Shown: positions 25,719 to 34,253 of the stretch, piece by piece | Numbering within the stretch: the stretch's first letter is position 1 | Layout of the letters: each line of letters begins with the position of its first letter | Assembly (NCBI RefSeq): GCF_965184065.1 | Contig: NZ_OZ239098.1 | Strand: one strand, 5' to 3' | Source of the DNA: Methylopumilus sp026399645 | GTDB lineage: Bacteria > Pseudomonadota > Gammaproteobacteria > Burkholderiales > Methylophilaceae | DNA length: 64,000 bases | The notes under the pieces: generated by a model | Seen by the model: the letters and a program-made list of their open reading frames with translations, nothing else | Databases searched by the model: none | Told to the model about the DNA's origin: nothing | Translations under genes and position numbers: made by a program

Positions 25719-26683
25719 TAATCTCTCGAGGTTACAAATTGTGCGAGCTCGAATAATGCGTCTTTATGAACGGAAGGTGCAATGTGTTGAATAAGCCTTT
25801 CAGCTTGTTCTATTTCTTCTTTTGCGAGTTGCCTTACGTAATCGAGCGCCTTAGTTTCTTCAACAGCATTCAAAACACTTTCTAATTCTGTTAACCCGCC
25901 ATTTTCAATGACAGCTCTAATAATATTTTTTTGTTGGGCATTGCCTTTTTTCATAGCAAATAAAAGAGGTAGGGTAGGCTTGCCTTCTGCTAGATCGTCC
26001 CCTAAATTTTTACCTATATCCTCAGGGTTGCCCGATAAATCTAGGACATCATCTATAAGCTGAAAAGCAATTCCCATATGTTTACCAAATTGGGCTAGCG
26101 CTTTAATATCAGAATCGTGAGCCCCACCGATAATGGCTCCCAGTTCGGCTGCAGATTCAAACAATTTAGCAGTTTTGTAATACACAACTTTTAAGTAATC
26201 CTCATCTTTAATAGAAGCGTTATGAATATTTAAAAGTTGCAATACTTCACCTTCCGCAATGATATTTGTAGTGTTGGCTAGTACTTCCATGACTTTCATA
26301 TGATTGATTTTGACCATCATTTGAAATGCTCTAGAGTAAATAAAATCCCCCACCAAAACACTCGCAGAATTTCCAAAAATGGTATTTGCGGTTTTGTGAT
26401 TTCTTCGTTTCGTGGATTGGTCTACAACATCATCATGCAAGAGTGTGGCAGTATGAATAAACTCGATCACCGCGGCTAATTCATGATGCTCTTTTTGAAT
26501 GGGACCAAATAAGCCACCCACTAAAAGCAGAGTGCTAGGCCTTAGTCGTTTACCGCCCCCTTGAATAATATGCCCTGCAACTTGGTTAATCAGTGGCACT
26601 TCAGAATGAAGAGAAGAGCGAATAACCTCATTCACAGCTAATAAATCACTTTTAATTGGGGATAGAATGGCGCTAAGAGTCAC
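25715..26683 (-). CDS. ispB: Octaprenyl (polyprenyl) diphosphate synthase
   Basis: This trans-prenyltransferase of 322 residues makes the side chain of ubiquinone. It has both Asp-rich motifs: LLHDDVVDQSTKRR and QLIDDVLDLSGN. GGGKRLRPSTLLL binds isopentenyl diphosphate. Chain length cannot be read with certainty; C8 is typical for betaproteobacteria. It is divergent from rplU, the classic ispB/rplU arrangement in proteobacteria. Confidence 0.93.
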   Translation of the reverse strand: MTLSAILSPIKSDLLAVNEVIRSSLHSEVPLINQVAGHIIQGGGKRLRPSTLLLVGGLFGPIQKEHHELAAVIEFIHTATLLHDDVVDQSTKRRNHKTANTIFGNSASVLVGDFIYSRAFQMMVKINHMKVMEVLANTTNIIAEGEVLQLLNIHNASIKDEDYLKVVYYKTAKLFESAAELGAIIGGAHDSDIKALAQFGKHMGIAFQLIDDVLDLSGNPEDIGKNLGDDLAEGKPTLPLLFAMKKGNAQQKNIIRAVIENGGLTELESVLNAVEETKALDYVRQLAKEEIEQAERLIQHIAPSVHKDALFELAQFVTSRDY

Positions 26684-26779
26684 AAAAACAAGGCTTAAAT
26701 GTTATTAAAGACATATTTTAACATAGCCCTCTTTCCGTGGTTTGCGAGCAAAAAACCCTTATCTTTATACCCGAAGAAT

Positions 26780-26808
26780 TTGCTTAACAGGTCTAATTTA
26801 AGTATAAT
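26780..26808 (+). promoter_or_regulatory. Sigma-70 promoter for rplU-rpmA-obgE
   Basis: TTGCTT (26780-26785) and a perfect TATAAT (26803-26808) are spaced 17 bp apart and lie 41 bp upstream of the rplU start. This is the best vegetative promoter I see in the window and fits strong ribosomal protein expression. The rest of the spacer shows nothing notable. Confidence 0.75.
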
Positions 26809-26848
26809 TCGCGATTCTTTTAAAGTTGTTAAAGTTTGAGGTTTTATC

Positions 26849-27163
26849 ATGTACGCAGTAATTAAAACAGGTGGTAAGCAATATCGCGTTAATCAAGGCG
26901 ATAAGCTTAAGATTGAAAAAATAGCAGGTGATGTAGGGGCGAATGTCGTTCTAGATCAAATTTTAACAGTCGTTGATGGTGATAATGTGACTATAGGCTC
27001 GCCCATTGTAAGAGGCGCTAGCGTTACAGCAACCGTAGTGAGCCACGGACGTCATGATAAAGTGACAATTTTTAAAATGCGCCGTAGAAAACACTACCGC
27101 AAGTCTCAAGGTCATAGACAAAGCTTTACTGAGATTCAAATCGATAAAATATCAGCTAAATAA
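26849..27163 (+). CDS. rplU: 50S ribosomal protein L21
   Basis: This 104-residue protein is full length for L21 and starts with MYAVIKTGGKQYRV. The C-terminal KMRRRKHYRKSQGHRQSFTEIQI segment contacts 23S rRNA. It is first in the rplU-rpmA-obgE run, 15 bp before rpmA. Confidence 0.98.
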   Translation: MYAVIKTGGKQYRVNQGDKLKIEKIAGDVGANVVLDQILTVVDGDNVTIGSPIVRGASVTATVVSHGRHDKVTIFKMRRRKHYRKSQGHRQSFTEIQIDKISAK

Positions 27164-27177
27164 TTTAAGGATTAATC

Positions 27178-27435
27178 ATGGCACATAAAAAAGCAGGCGG
27201 AAGTTCAAGAAACGGTCGTGACTCCCAAGCTAAACGTCTAGGCGTAAAGGCTTTCGGTGAGACAGTTGTTTCAGCTGGTAGCATTATTGTTCGCCAACGT
27301 GGCACCAAAATGCACCCTGGCGTGAATGTAGGCATGGGCAAAGATCACACTCTTTTTGCAAAGGCTGACGGTAAGGTAACCTTTACCATCAAAGGCGCAC
27401 TAAAACGTAAAACCGTTAATATTGTTCCAGTCTAA
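27178..27435 (+). CDS. rpmA: 50S ribosomal protein L27
   Basis: This 85-residue L27 starts MAHKKAGGSSRNGRDS, with its N-terminal tail reaching the peptidyl-transferase centre. There is no Firmicutes-type cleaved N-terminal extension. A rho-independent terminator follows, so part of the transcription stops before obgE. Confidence 0.98.
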   Translation: MAHKKAGGSSRNGRDSQAKRLGVKAFGETVVSAGSIIVRQRGTKMHPGVNVGMGKDHTLFAKADGKVTFTIKGALKRKTVNIVPV

Positions 27436-27453
27436 GCAATCCTAAGATTCTTT

Positions 27454-27482
27454 AAAGCCCTGTCAGTTGATAGGGCTTTTTT
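27454..27482 (+). terminator. Rho-independent terminator after rpmA
   Basis: AAAGCCCT (27454-27461) pairs perfectly with AGGGCTTT (27472-27479) across a 10-base loop, and the run of Ts continues to 27482. It lies 18 bp after the rpmA stop and just before obgE, so it probably attenuates read-through into obgE. Confidence 0.85.
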
Positions 27483-27500
27483 ATTTGGTAAATTGATAAT

Positions 27501-28538
27501 ATGAAATTCATAGACGAAGCAACCATTAAAATTTACGCAGGCGATGGCGGCAATGGCATTGCAACATTTCGTCGTGAAAAATACGAGCCTATGGGAGGCC
27601 CAAGTGGTGGAGATGGAGGTCGAGGCGGCTCTGTATTTTTTGAAGCAGATCAAAATTTAAACACGCTTGTTGACTATCGCTATACCCGAACCTTAAAAGC
27701 ACAAAGAGGTGAGAATGGACGCAGTGCGGAATGTTATGGCGCGAAGGGTGAGGATTTAATATTAAGAGTGCCTGTCGGCACTGTGATCTCAGATAAAGCG
27801 ACTGGCGATTCTTACGCTGATTTAAGCCATCATGGGGACAGGGCTCTTTTAGCCAAAGGCGGCAAAGGCGGTCTTGGCAATATTCATTTTAAATCAAGTA
27901 TTAATCGAGCGCCGAGACAATGCACTAAGGGTGAACCTGGTGAAGAGTTTGAGCTTTATCTTGAGCTTAAAGTGCTAGCTGATGTTGGTCTCTTAGGTAT
28001 GCCAAACGCTGGCAAATCTACTTTTATAAGATCTGTATCAGCTGCGAAACCAAAAGTAGCGGACTATCCTTTTACAACATTGCACCCTAATTTAGGCGTG
28101 GTAAGAGTAGGTGAGAATCAAAGTTTTGTGATTGCCGATATTCCTGGACTTATTGAAGGCGCTTCAGAGGGCGCTGGTTTAGGACATCAATTCTTAAGAC
28201 ACCTTGCGAGAACGACAATACTCTTACATTTAGTTGATATCGCACCTTTTGATCCTGCGATCAATCCAGTTGATGAAGCGCGCGCCATTGTGAATGAATT
28301 AAAAAAATATGATGAACTTTTATATCAAAAACCACGCTGGTTGATATTAAATAAAATTGATATGGTGGAAGATATTGCAGATAAGGTGAAAGCATTTGTT
28401 AAATCTTTTGGTTGGTCAGGCCCTGTATATTCAATCTCCGCAATTAAGGGAGTTGGTTGTAAAGAGCTTACATATGACATCATGACCTTTATTGAAGAAA
28501 ATAAAAAAATTCAAAATGAAATCGTTATTAGCGAATAG
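27501..28538 (+). CDS. obgE: GTPase ObgE/CgtA
   Basis: This 345-residue Obg GTPase acts in 50S ribosome assembly and stress control. The glycine-rich Obg fold occupies about 1-158. The G domain shows GMPNAGKST (G1), TTLHPNLG (G2 region), DIPGLIEGA (G3), NKID (G4) and SAIKG (G5). The C-terminal tail is short. It overlaps the proB start by 23 bp. Confidence 0.96.
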   Translation: MKFIDEATIKIYAGDGGNGIATFRREKYEPMGGPSGGDGGRGGSVFFEADQNLNTLVDYRYTRTLKAQRGENGRSAECYGAKGEDLILRVPVGTVISDKATGDSYADLSHHGDRALLAKGGKGGLGNIHFKSSINRAPRQCTKGEPGEEFELYLELKVLADVGLLGMPNAGKSTFIRSVSAAKPKVADYPFTTLHPNLGVVRVGENQSFVIADIPGLIEGASEGAGLGHQFLRHLARTTILLHLVDIAPFDPAINPVDEARAIVNELKKYDELLYQKPRWLILNKIDMVEDIADKVKAFVKSFGWSGPVYSISAIKGVGCKELTYDIMTFIEENKKIQNEIVISE

Positions 28539-29634
28539 TCAACGCATTATTATTAAAGTAGGCTCTAGCTTGCTCACCAATCACGGTGAAGGGTTAGATC
28601 AAAAAGCTATTGCTTCATGGGTAGAGCAGATCGCTCATCTTGTTAAATCAGGCAAAGAAATTGTTTTGGTTTCAAGTGGCGCCGTCGCTGAAGGCATGCA
28701 AAGACTTGGTTGGAAAGCGAGACCAACTTTAATTAATGAATTACAAGCAGCAGCGGCTATTGGTCAAATGGGCTTAGTTCAAATTTATGAAAAGAATTTT
28801 TCACAGCACGCATTAAAAGCTGCACAGATTTTATTAACGCATGATGACCTTGCTGATCGGAAAAGATATCTCAATGCGCGCTCTACATTAAATACACTTT
28901 TAGAACTTAAAGTGATTCCAATTATCAACGAAAACGACACAGTAGTGACTGACGAAATTCGTTTTGGTGACAACGATACGCTGGCATCACTAGTTGCTAA
29001 TCTTATCGAGGCTGATCTCTTAGTGATTTTGACAGATCAACCAGGACTATTTTCTGAGGACCCAAGAAAAAATAAAGAAGCCAAGCTCATTCATCATGGT
29101 GTTGCAGGCGACATATCTCTAGAAGCAATGGCTGGCGGTGCAGGCTCTTCGATCGGCACAGGCGGTATGCTGACTAAAGTTTTAGCTGCTAAACGCGCAT
29201 CTAGAAGTGGGGCGCATACAATCATCGCATCTGGCAAAGAAGAAAATGTTTTAATTCGACTGAATCAAGGTGAAACCATAGGGACTCATTTAGAAAGCAA
29301 ACAATTAAAAGTTGCAGCAAGAAAACAATGGCTTGCTGATCATTTACAACTAAGAGGTAAGTTAATATTAGATGACGGTGCTGTCGATGCGTTAAAAAAA
29401 GAAGGTAAAAGTTTATTGCCTATTGGTGTCACTTCGGTTGAAGGGGATTTTGATCGGGGAGAGGTTGTGCTTTGTTTGGATGCAAGGGGCGGCGAGATTG
29501 CGCGTGGACTCATCAATTATAATGCGGCCGAAACAAAAAAAATTATGGGCAAATCTACTAATTCTATAGAAAATTTGTTGGGTTATATTGATCAACCTTC
29601 TTTGATTCATCGAGATAATTTAATTTTACTTTAA
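28516..29634 (+). CDS. proB: Glutamate 5-kinase
   Basis: ProB phosphorylates glutamate as the first step of proline synthesis. This protein of about 372 residues has an amino-acid kinase domain (IIIKVGSSLLT, VSSGAVAEGM, INENDTVVTDEI, FGDNDTLASLVA, GGMLTKVLAA) and a C-terminal PUA domain (about 280-372). The ATG at 28516 is preferred over an in-frame TTG at 28492. The family starts close to the kinase strand. proA, which encodes the next enzyme, lies about 27 kb away at 55.9-57.2 kb. Confidence 0.94.
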   Translation: MKSLLANSQRIIIKVGSSLLTNHGEGLDQKAIASWVEQIAHLVKSGKEIVLVSSGAVAEGMQRLGWKARPTLINELQAAAAIGQMGLVQIYEKNFSQHALKAAQILLTHDDLADRKRYLNARSTLNTLLELKVIPIINENDTVVTDEIRFGDNDTLASLVANLIEADLLVILTDQPGLFSEDPRKNKEAKLIHHGVAGDISLEAMAGGAGSSIGTGGMLTKVLAAKRASRSGAHTIIASGKEENVLIRLNQGETIGTHLESKQLKVAARKQWLADHLQLRGKLILDDGAVDALKKEGKSLLPIGVTSVEGDFDRGEVVLCLDARGGEIARGLINYNAAETKKIMGKSTNSIENLLGYIDQPSLIHRDNLILL

Positions 29635-29655
29635 GATTTTTAAAGGGAGTTTTGT

Positions 29656-30156
29656 ATGTCAGAAAATAAAAAACTTGTCGCCATTATTATGGGATCTGAC
29701 AGTGATTGGCCGGTCATGAAATTTGCAGCACAAATGCTTGCGGATTTTGATGTGCCTTACGAAGCCCAAGTCATTTCAGCACATCGAACCCCAGATTTGA
29801 TGTTTAAATTTGCTGAAGATGCTGCAAAAGAAGGCTATCAAATTATTATTGCAGGTGCAGGAGGTGCGGCTCATCTGCCTGGCATGGTTGCTTCTAAAAC
29901 CACATTGCCCGTATTAGGCGTACCGATTCCTTCAAAACATCTGCAAGGTCAAGACTCTTTATTGTCGATTGTACAAATGCCAAGAGGTATTCCTGTAGCC
30001 ACTTTTGCTATTGGTGAGGCAGGGGCTGCAAATGCAGGACTTTTCGCAGTATCTATTTTGGCGCATGAAAATAAAGTATTAGCTAAAAAGCTTGAAGTGT
30101 TTAGAGAGAAGCAAGCTAAAAAAGTCATCGATATGAATTTATCGGAGAAGCCTTGA
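29656..30156 (+). CDS. purE: N5-carboxyaminoimidazole ribonucleotide mutase
   Basis: Class I PurE converts N5-CAIR to CAIR in purine synthesis. The 166-residue protein has MGSDSDW, SAHRTPDL and AGAGGAAHLPGMVAS. AAAGGGAG at a good distance serves as ribosome binding site. It is followed by purK, with the TTG start overlapping its stop (TTGA). Confidence 0.97.
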   Translation: MSENKKLVAIIMGSDSDWPVMKFAAQMLADFDVPYEAQVISAHRTPDLMFKFAEDAAKEGYQIIIAGAGGAAHLPGMVASKTTLPVLGVPIPSKHLQGQDSLLSIVQMPRGIPVATFAIGEAGAANAGLFAVSILAHENKVLAKKLEVFREKQAKKVIDMNLSEKP

Positions 30157-31304
30157 GTCAGCTAAATCAACCGCTTTTACCTCCAGCGATGCTTGGCATT
30201 CTTGGAGGAGGTCAGTTAGGCCGTTTCTTTGTGATTGCAGCTCATGAGATGGGTTACAAAGTCACTGTATTAGATCCTGATCCACAAAGTCCGGCAGGGA
30301 CCATCGCAGATATTCATTTATGTAAATCTTATGATGACGTTTCGGCGTTGGAGGTTATGAGAGATACATGTCAAGGTGTAACCACTGAATTCGAAAATAT
30401 TCCTGCAGATAGCATGGAATTCTTATCAAAAAAGATACATGTGAGCCCTTCAGCAGAATCGGTAAGAGTCGCTCAGTATCGCGTTCTTGAAAAAACTTTT
30501 TTAAAAGAATCAGGACTTCCCGTAGGTCCTTTTGAAATCATTCGGGATGACAAAGATATTCCATTTGATACTTCCTCTATTTATCCTGCTATTTTAAAAG
30601 TCGCTCGCTTTGGATATGACGGTAAAGGTCAGGCAAGAGTTGCTTCACAAAAAGAAGCATTAGCTGCTTTTCATCAATTCTCAAATCAGGAATGTGTTTT
30701 AGAAAAAATGCTTCCTTTAGATATGGAAGTTTCTTTAGTTTTGGCGCGAGATCAAGCAGGCCATATAGAAACGTTTAATGTTTCAGAGAATATTCATACT
30801 AACGGTATTTTAGATATCTCTATTGTGCCGGCGCGTTCAACACAATTGATTAATAATTTAGTGGATCAACTTGCAAAACAAGTAGCTCAAGCTCTTAATT
30901 ATGTAGGCGTACTAGGTGTTGAGTTCTTTATCAGTGAGGGTAAAGTTTTTGTTAATGAGATTGCTCCTAGACCTCATAATTCTGGTCATTACACCATTGA
31001 CGCTTCTGTGACGAATCAGTTTGAACAACAGGTAAGAGTGCTAGCAGGTCTTCCGCTTGGAAGCGCTGAGCTCCATTCATCCGCTGTCATGGTTAATCTA
31101 TTAGGGGATGTTTGGACAAACAGCAAACAAAAAAAACCTGACTGGGATAAGGCTTTTAATGAGCCGGGTTTAAAAATGCATCTTTATGGAAAACATGAGG
31201 CAAGATCAGGCCGAAAGATGGGCCATTTTACCGTGGTAGATAAAAACTTAGATATAGCTTTCGATAAGGCTATAAAAGTAAGAAAGCTTTTGGGGATTGC
31301 TTAG
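30153..31304 (+). CDS. purK: N5-carboxyaminoimidazole ribonucleotide synthase
   Basis: This ATP-grasp enzyme of 383 residues makes N5-CAIR from AIR, bicarbonate and ATP. It shows GILGGGQLGRFF, the ILKVARFGYDGKGQ loop and FFISEGKVFVNEIAPRPHNSGHYT. It begins with TTG inside the purE end, so the two are translationally coupled. A hairpin follows the stop. Confidence 0.96.
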   Translation: MSQLNQPLLPPAMLGILGGGQLGRFFVIAAHEMGYKVTVLDPDPQSPAGTIADIHLCKSYDDVSALEVMRDTCQGVTTEFENIPADSMEFLSKKIHVSPSAESVRVAQYRVLEKTFLKESGLPVGPFEIIRDDKDIPFDTSSIYPAILKVARFGYDGKGQARVASQKEALAAFHQFSNQECVLEKMLPLDMEVSLVLARDQAGHIETFNVSENIHTNGILDISIVPARSTQLINNLVDQLAKQVAQALNYVGVLGVEFFISEGKVFVNEIAPRPHNSGHYTIDASVTNQFEQQVRVLAGLPLGSAELHSSAVMVNLLGDVWTNSKQKKPDWDKAFNEPGLKMHLYGKHEARSGRKMGHFTVVDKNLDIAFDKAIKVRKLLGIA

Positions 31305-31307
31305 ATC

Positions 31308-31326
31308 AAAGAGAGAATCTCTTTTT
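31308..31326 (+). terminator. Candidate bidirectional terminator between purK and rpsT
   Basis: AAAGAGA (31308-31314), a GAA loop and TCTCTTT (31318-31324) form a perfect hairpin that continues into Ts up to 31326. It fills the 26-bp gap between the convergent purK and rpsT stops. Confidence 0.65.
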
Positions 31327-31330
31327 GAAA

Positions 31331-31594
31331 TTAAGCCATTGATTTGATTGCTGCGTTTAAGCGTTGTTTATGACGTGACGCTTTGTTTTTATGAATAATC
31401 TTTTTGTCAGCGATACGGTCGATAACTGAAGCATTTTCTTGGAAAGATGTTTTTGCAGCTGCTTTATCACCAGTTTGAATTGCTTTTAAAATCTTTTTAA
31501 TTGCAGTACGCAAAGTTGAACGCAAACTTGCATTATGAGCTCGTTGCTTCGTTGCTTGGCGGGCACGTTTTCTTGCTTGTGCGGTATTTGCCAT
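31331..31594 (-). CDS. rpsT: 30S ribosomal protein S20
   Basis: This 87-residue, very basic helical protein matches S20 in length and sequence (MANTAQARKRARQ, then KKILKAIQTGD and the C-terminal HKNKASRHKQRLN). It is transcribed alone, divergent from murJ, as in most proteobacteria. AAAGGAT lies just upstream as ribosome binding site. Confidence 0.97.
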   Translation of the reverse strand: MANTAQARKRARQATKQRAHNASLRSTLRTAIKKILKAIQTGDKAAAKTSFQENASVIDRIADKKIIHKNKASRHKQRLNAAIKSMA

Positions 31595-31806
31595 GTTTAT
31601 CCTTTAGTTAATATCTTTTATTACGAAGGCGAGAATTTTAGCGATATTTGAGGTTTTATACAAGATAAAACGCTCATTTTAGCCCTAAATTTCAGACATA
31701 TCCCGTTGATATTCTAAGCTCATCAATATTTTTGTCGGAAACCTTGATAAAACGACCTCCATGCTAAAATCTTTGTAATTTAGTGACACTTAAATAGATA
31801 AATTCA

Positions 31807-33342
31807 ATGAATCTTCTTAAAGCACTCGCAACCGTCGGAAGTATGACTTTCGTATCAAGAATTTTAGGTTTTGTGAGGGATAGCTTAATTGCCAAAATCT
31901 TTGGCGCGGGTATGGAAACAGATGCTTTTTTTGTGGCTTTTAAAATTCCCAATCTATTAAGGCGTATTTCAGCAGAAGGCGCTTTCTCCCAAGCCTTTGT
32001 CCCCATCCTTGCTGAGTATAAAAACAAACGCAGTTATGAGGCGACACACCTCTTGATTAATCACGTATGTTCATTATTAAGTCTTTTTCTAATAGCGATT
32101 ACATGCATTGGTATTTTTGCGGCACCTTGGCTTGTTTATATTAGTGCGCCAGGTTTTATTGAGCACTCTGAAAAGTTTCAGCTCACTGTTGATTTATTAA
32201 GGATTACCTTCCCTTATATCTTTTTCATTTCCTTAGTGTCTATGGCTGGCGGCATTCTGAACACTTTCAATAAGTTCTCAGTGCCTGCTTTAACGCCTGT
32301 ATGGCTTAATTTATCTTTTATTTTTGCAGCATTATTTTTTGCTGATTATTTTGATCGGCCTATTCTGGTATTAGCTTGGGCTGTATTTGTTGGAGGTGTC
32401 CTCCAGTTAATTTTTCAAATTCCCTTCTTAAGAGAAATTGGGTTTATTCCTAAATATCAGTTAGATCTTAAAGATGAAGGTGTATGGAGGATTATTAAAA
32501 TCATGGGACCTGCAATCTTTGGCGTATCTATAGCGCAACTATCTTTGCTTATTAATACTATCTTCGCATCCTTTCTTGAGACTGGAAGTGTTTCATGGCT
32601 TTATTACGCTGATCGACTCATGGAGTTTCCAGCAGGCGTTTTAGGTGTGGCACTGGGCACGATTCTACTTCCAAGCCTTTCGAAATCTTTTTCAGGTAAG
32701 AATCAAAAAGAATACTCAGGCTTACTTGATTGGGGGCTAAGACTAACTTTTATTCTTGCAGCGCCAGCAGCTGTTGCATTGGCAGTGTTATCCCTACCTT
32801 TAATTGCAACCTTATTTCACTATGGCGCTTTTAATATGCATGATGTTTTGATGACTCAACAGGCTACCATTGCATACAGCTTTGGACTGATGGGCCTCAT
32901 CATGATTAAAGTATTAGCGCCTGGATTTTATGCAAGACAGAATATTAAGACACCGGTCAAAATTGCACTTTTTACTTTATTCTCAACTCAACTCATGAAC
33001 ATGATATTTATTGGACAATTCAAGCATGCAGGCTTAGCGCTCGCGATTGGTTTAGGCGCATGCCTAAATGCAAGTCTTCTTTATTACCATTTAAGAAAAA
33101 GCAACTATTACAAACCTCATAATGGATGGGGGCGTTTTTTAATAAAACTTTTTGTTGCCCTAGTTCTAATGGGCCTCACTTTGTTTTATTTAAAAGGCGA
33201 TTCATCACTTTGGCTTGAGTATTCAATTTCAAAAAGATTGATTCACTTAATAATGCTTATTCTTGCTGGTTCAGTTGTTTACTTTGGCTCACTGTGGATG
33301 ATGGGATTAAGACTTCAATCATTCATTCGAAAAGCTATTTAA
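31807..33342 (+). CDS. murJ: Lipid II flippase MurJ
   Basis: This MVIN-type membrane protein of 511 residues with about 14 helices translocates lipid II across the inner membrane. It starts MNLLKALATVGSMTFVSRILGFVRD, with the conserved Arg residues, and shows DAFFVAFKIPNLLRRISAEGAFSQAF typical of MurJ. It starts a murJ-ribF-ileS-lspA series in the usual order. The 212-bp region upstream, shared with rpsT, shows no clear motif. Confidence 0.95.
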   Translation: MNLLKALATVGSMTFVSRILGFVRDSLIAKIFGAGMETDAFFVAFKIPNLLRRISAEGAFSQAFVPILAEYKNKRSYEATHLLINHVCSLLSLFLIAITCIGIFAAPWLVYISAPGFIEHSEKFQLTVDLLRITFPYIFFISLVSMAGGILNTFNKFSVPALTPVWLNLSFIFAALFFADYFDRPILVLAWAVFVGGVLQLIFQIPFLREIGFIPKYQLDLKDEGVWRIIKIMGPAIFGVSIAQLSLLINTIFASFLETGSVSWLYYADRLMEFPAGVLGVALGTILLPSLSKSFSGKNQKEYSGLLDWGLRLTFILAAPAAVALAVLSLPLIATLFHYGAFNMHDVLMTQQATIAYSFGLMGLIMIKVLAPGFYARQNIKTPVKIALFTLFSTQLMNMIFIGQFKHAGLALAIGLGACLNASLLYYHLRKSNYYKPHNGWGRFLIKLFVALVLMGLTLFYLKGDSSLWLEYSISKRLIHLIMLILAGSVVYFGSLWMMGLRLQSFIRKAI

Positions 33343-33348
33343 GTTTTT

Positions 33349-34248
33349 GTGATGCAAGTCTTTCGCCATTTTCCATTGAGTTCAGAAATGCCTATTGGTC
33401 TAACAATTGGCAATTTTGATGGTGTTCATATAGGCCATCAAGCGCTTATTCAAAAACTTATAGATGAATCTAAAAGAAGAAAAATTACACCATCGGTCAT
33501 GACATTTGAACCACACCCTAAAGAATTTTTTGTGCCTGAAAATGCACCTACTCGACTTACGAGCTTAAGAGAAAAGCTAGAGTTTTTTTTAAGTTGTGGC
33601 GTTGAAAATGTTTTTGTATGTGCTTTTAATAAAAAATTTGCAAGTATCTCTAGTGATGTGTTTATGCATCAAATATTAAAAGAACAGTTAAAAGCAAAAC
33701 TCATTATCGTAGGAGATGATTTCCGTTTTGGAGCTCAAAGATTAGCGGGCATAGAAGATTTAAGAAAAAGTGGATTTGAATTATTCGAAATTCCAGAAAT
33801 TGATGTCAAAGGTCAGCGAGTATCAAGTACATCAATTAGAGAAGACCTTAAAGAGGGTCGTATTGAATCAGTCAATGCATTTTTAGGAAGGCCTTATTCG
33901 ATCAGCGGAAAAGTGGTTGAAGGAGACAAACGGGGAAGACAAATGGGCTTCCCAACTGCCAATATTCATATGAAGCATACGAGACCGGCGCTAACAGGCG
34001 TATATGCGGTAAAATTAGGCAATAGAAATGGTGTTGCTAATCTTGGAATAAGACCGACAGTTGAAGGCATCCCAAAACTTTTGCTAGAGGTTCATTTACT
34101 TGATTTCAATGAAGACATTTATGGGCAGCATGTGCAGGTGACTTTCTTAGAAAAGATTAGAGATGAAATGAAATTTGAAAATATTAATGCACTCATTGAG
34201 CAGATTAAAAAAGATGTTGTGTATGCAACACGGTTTTTTGAAAAATAA
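33349..34248 (+). CDS. ribF: Bifunctional riboflavin kinase / FMN adenylyltransferase
   Basis: This 299-residue RibF makes FMN and FAD. The N-terminal adenylyltransferase domain has TIGNFDGVHIGHQAL and the SSTSIREDLKEG segment. The C-terminal kinase domain has GDKRGRQMGFPTANI and GVYAVKLG. The start may be GTG at 33349 or the adjacent ATG at 33352; the difference is one residue. Confidence 0.96.
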   Translation: MMQVFRHFPLSSEMPIGLTIGNFDGVHIGHQALIQKLIDESKRRKITPSVMTFEPHPKEFFVPENAPTRLTSLREKLEFFLSCGVENVFVCAFNKKFASISSDVFMHQILKEQLKAKLIIVGDDFRFGAQRLAGIEDLRKSGFELFEIPEIDVKGQRVSSTSIREDLKEGRIESVNAFLGRPYSISGKVVEGDKRGRQMGFPTANIHMKHTRPALTGVYAVKLGNRNGVANLGIRPTVEGIPKLLLEVHLLDFNEDIYGQHVQVTFLEKIRDEMKFENINALIEQIKKDVVYATRFFEK

Positions 34249-34253
34249 AATAT

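Noticed and set aside
28492..28515. Longer proB start at TTG 28492
   Set aside because: It adds a lysine-rich tail not seen in the family; ATG at 28516 directly precedes the kinase core.
34249..34253. T-box leader for ileS (and likewise leuS, cysS)
   Set aside because: ileS follows ribF by 5 bp and leuS follows adk-type spacing with no leader long enough; T-boxes are not expected in proteobacteria.
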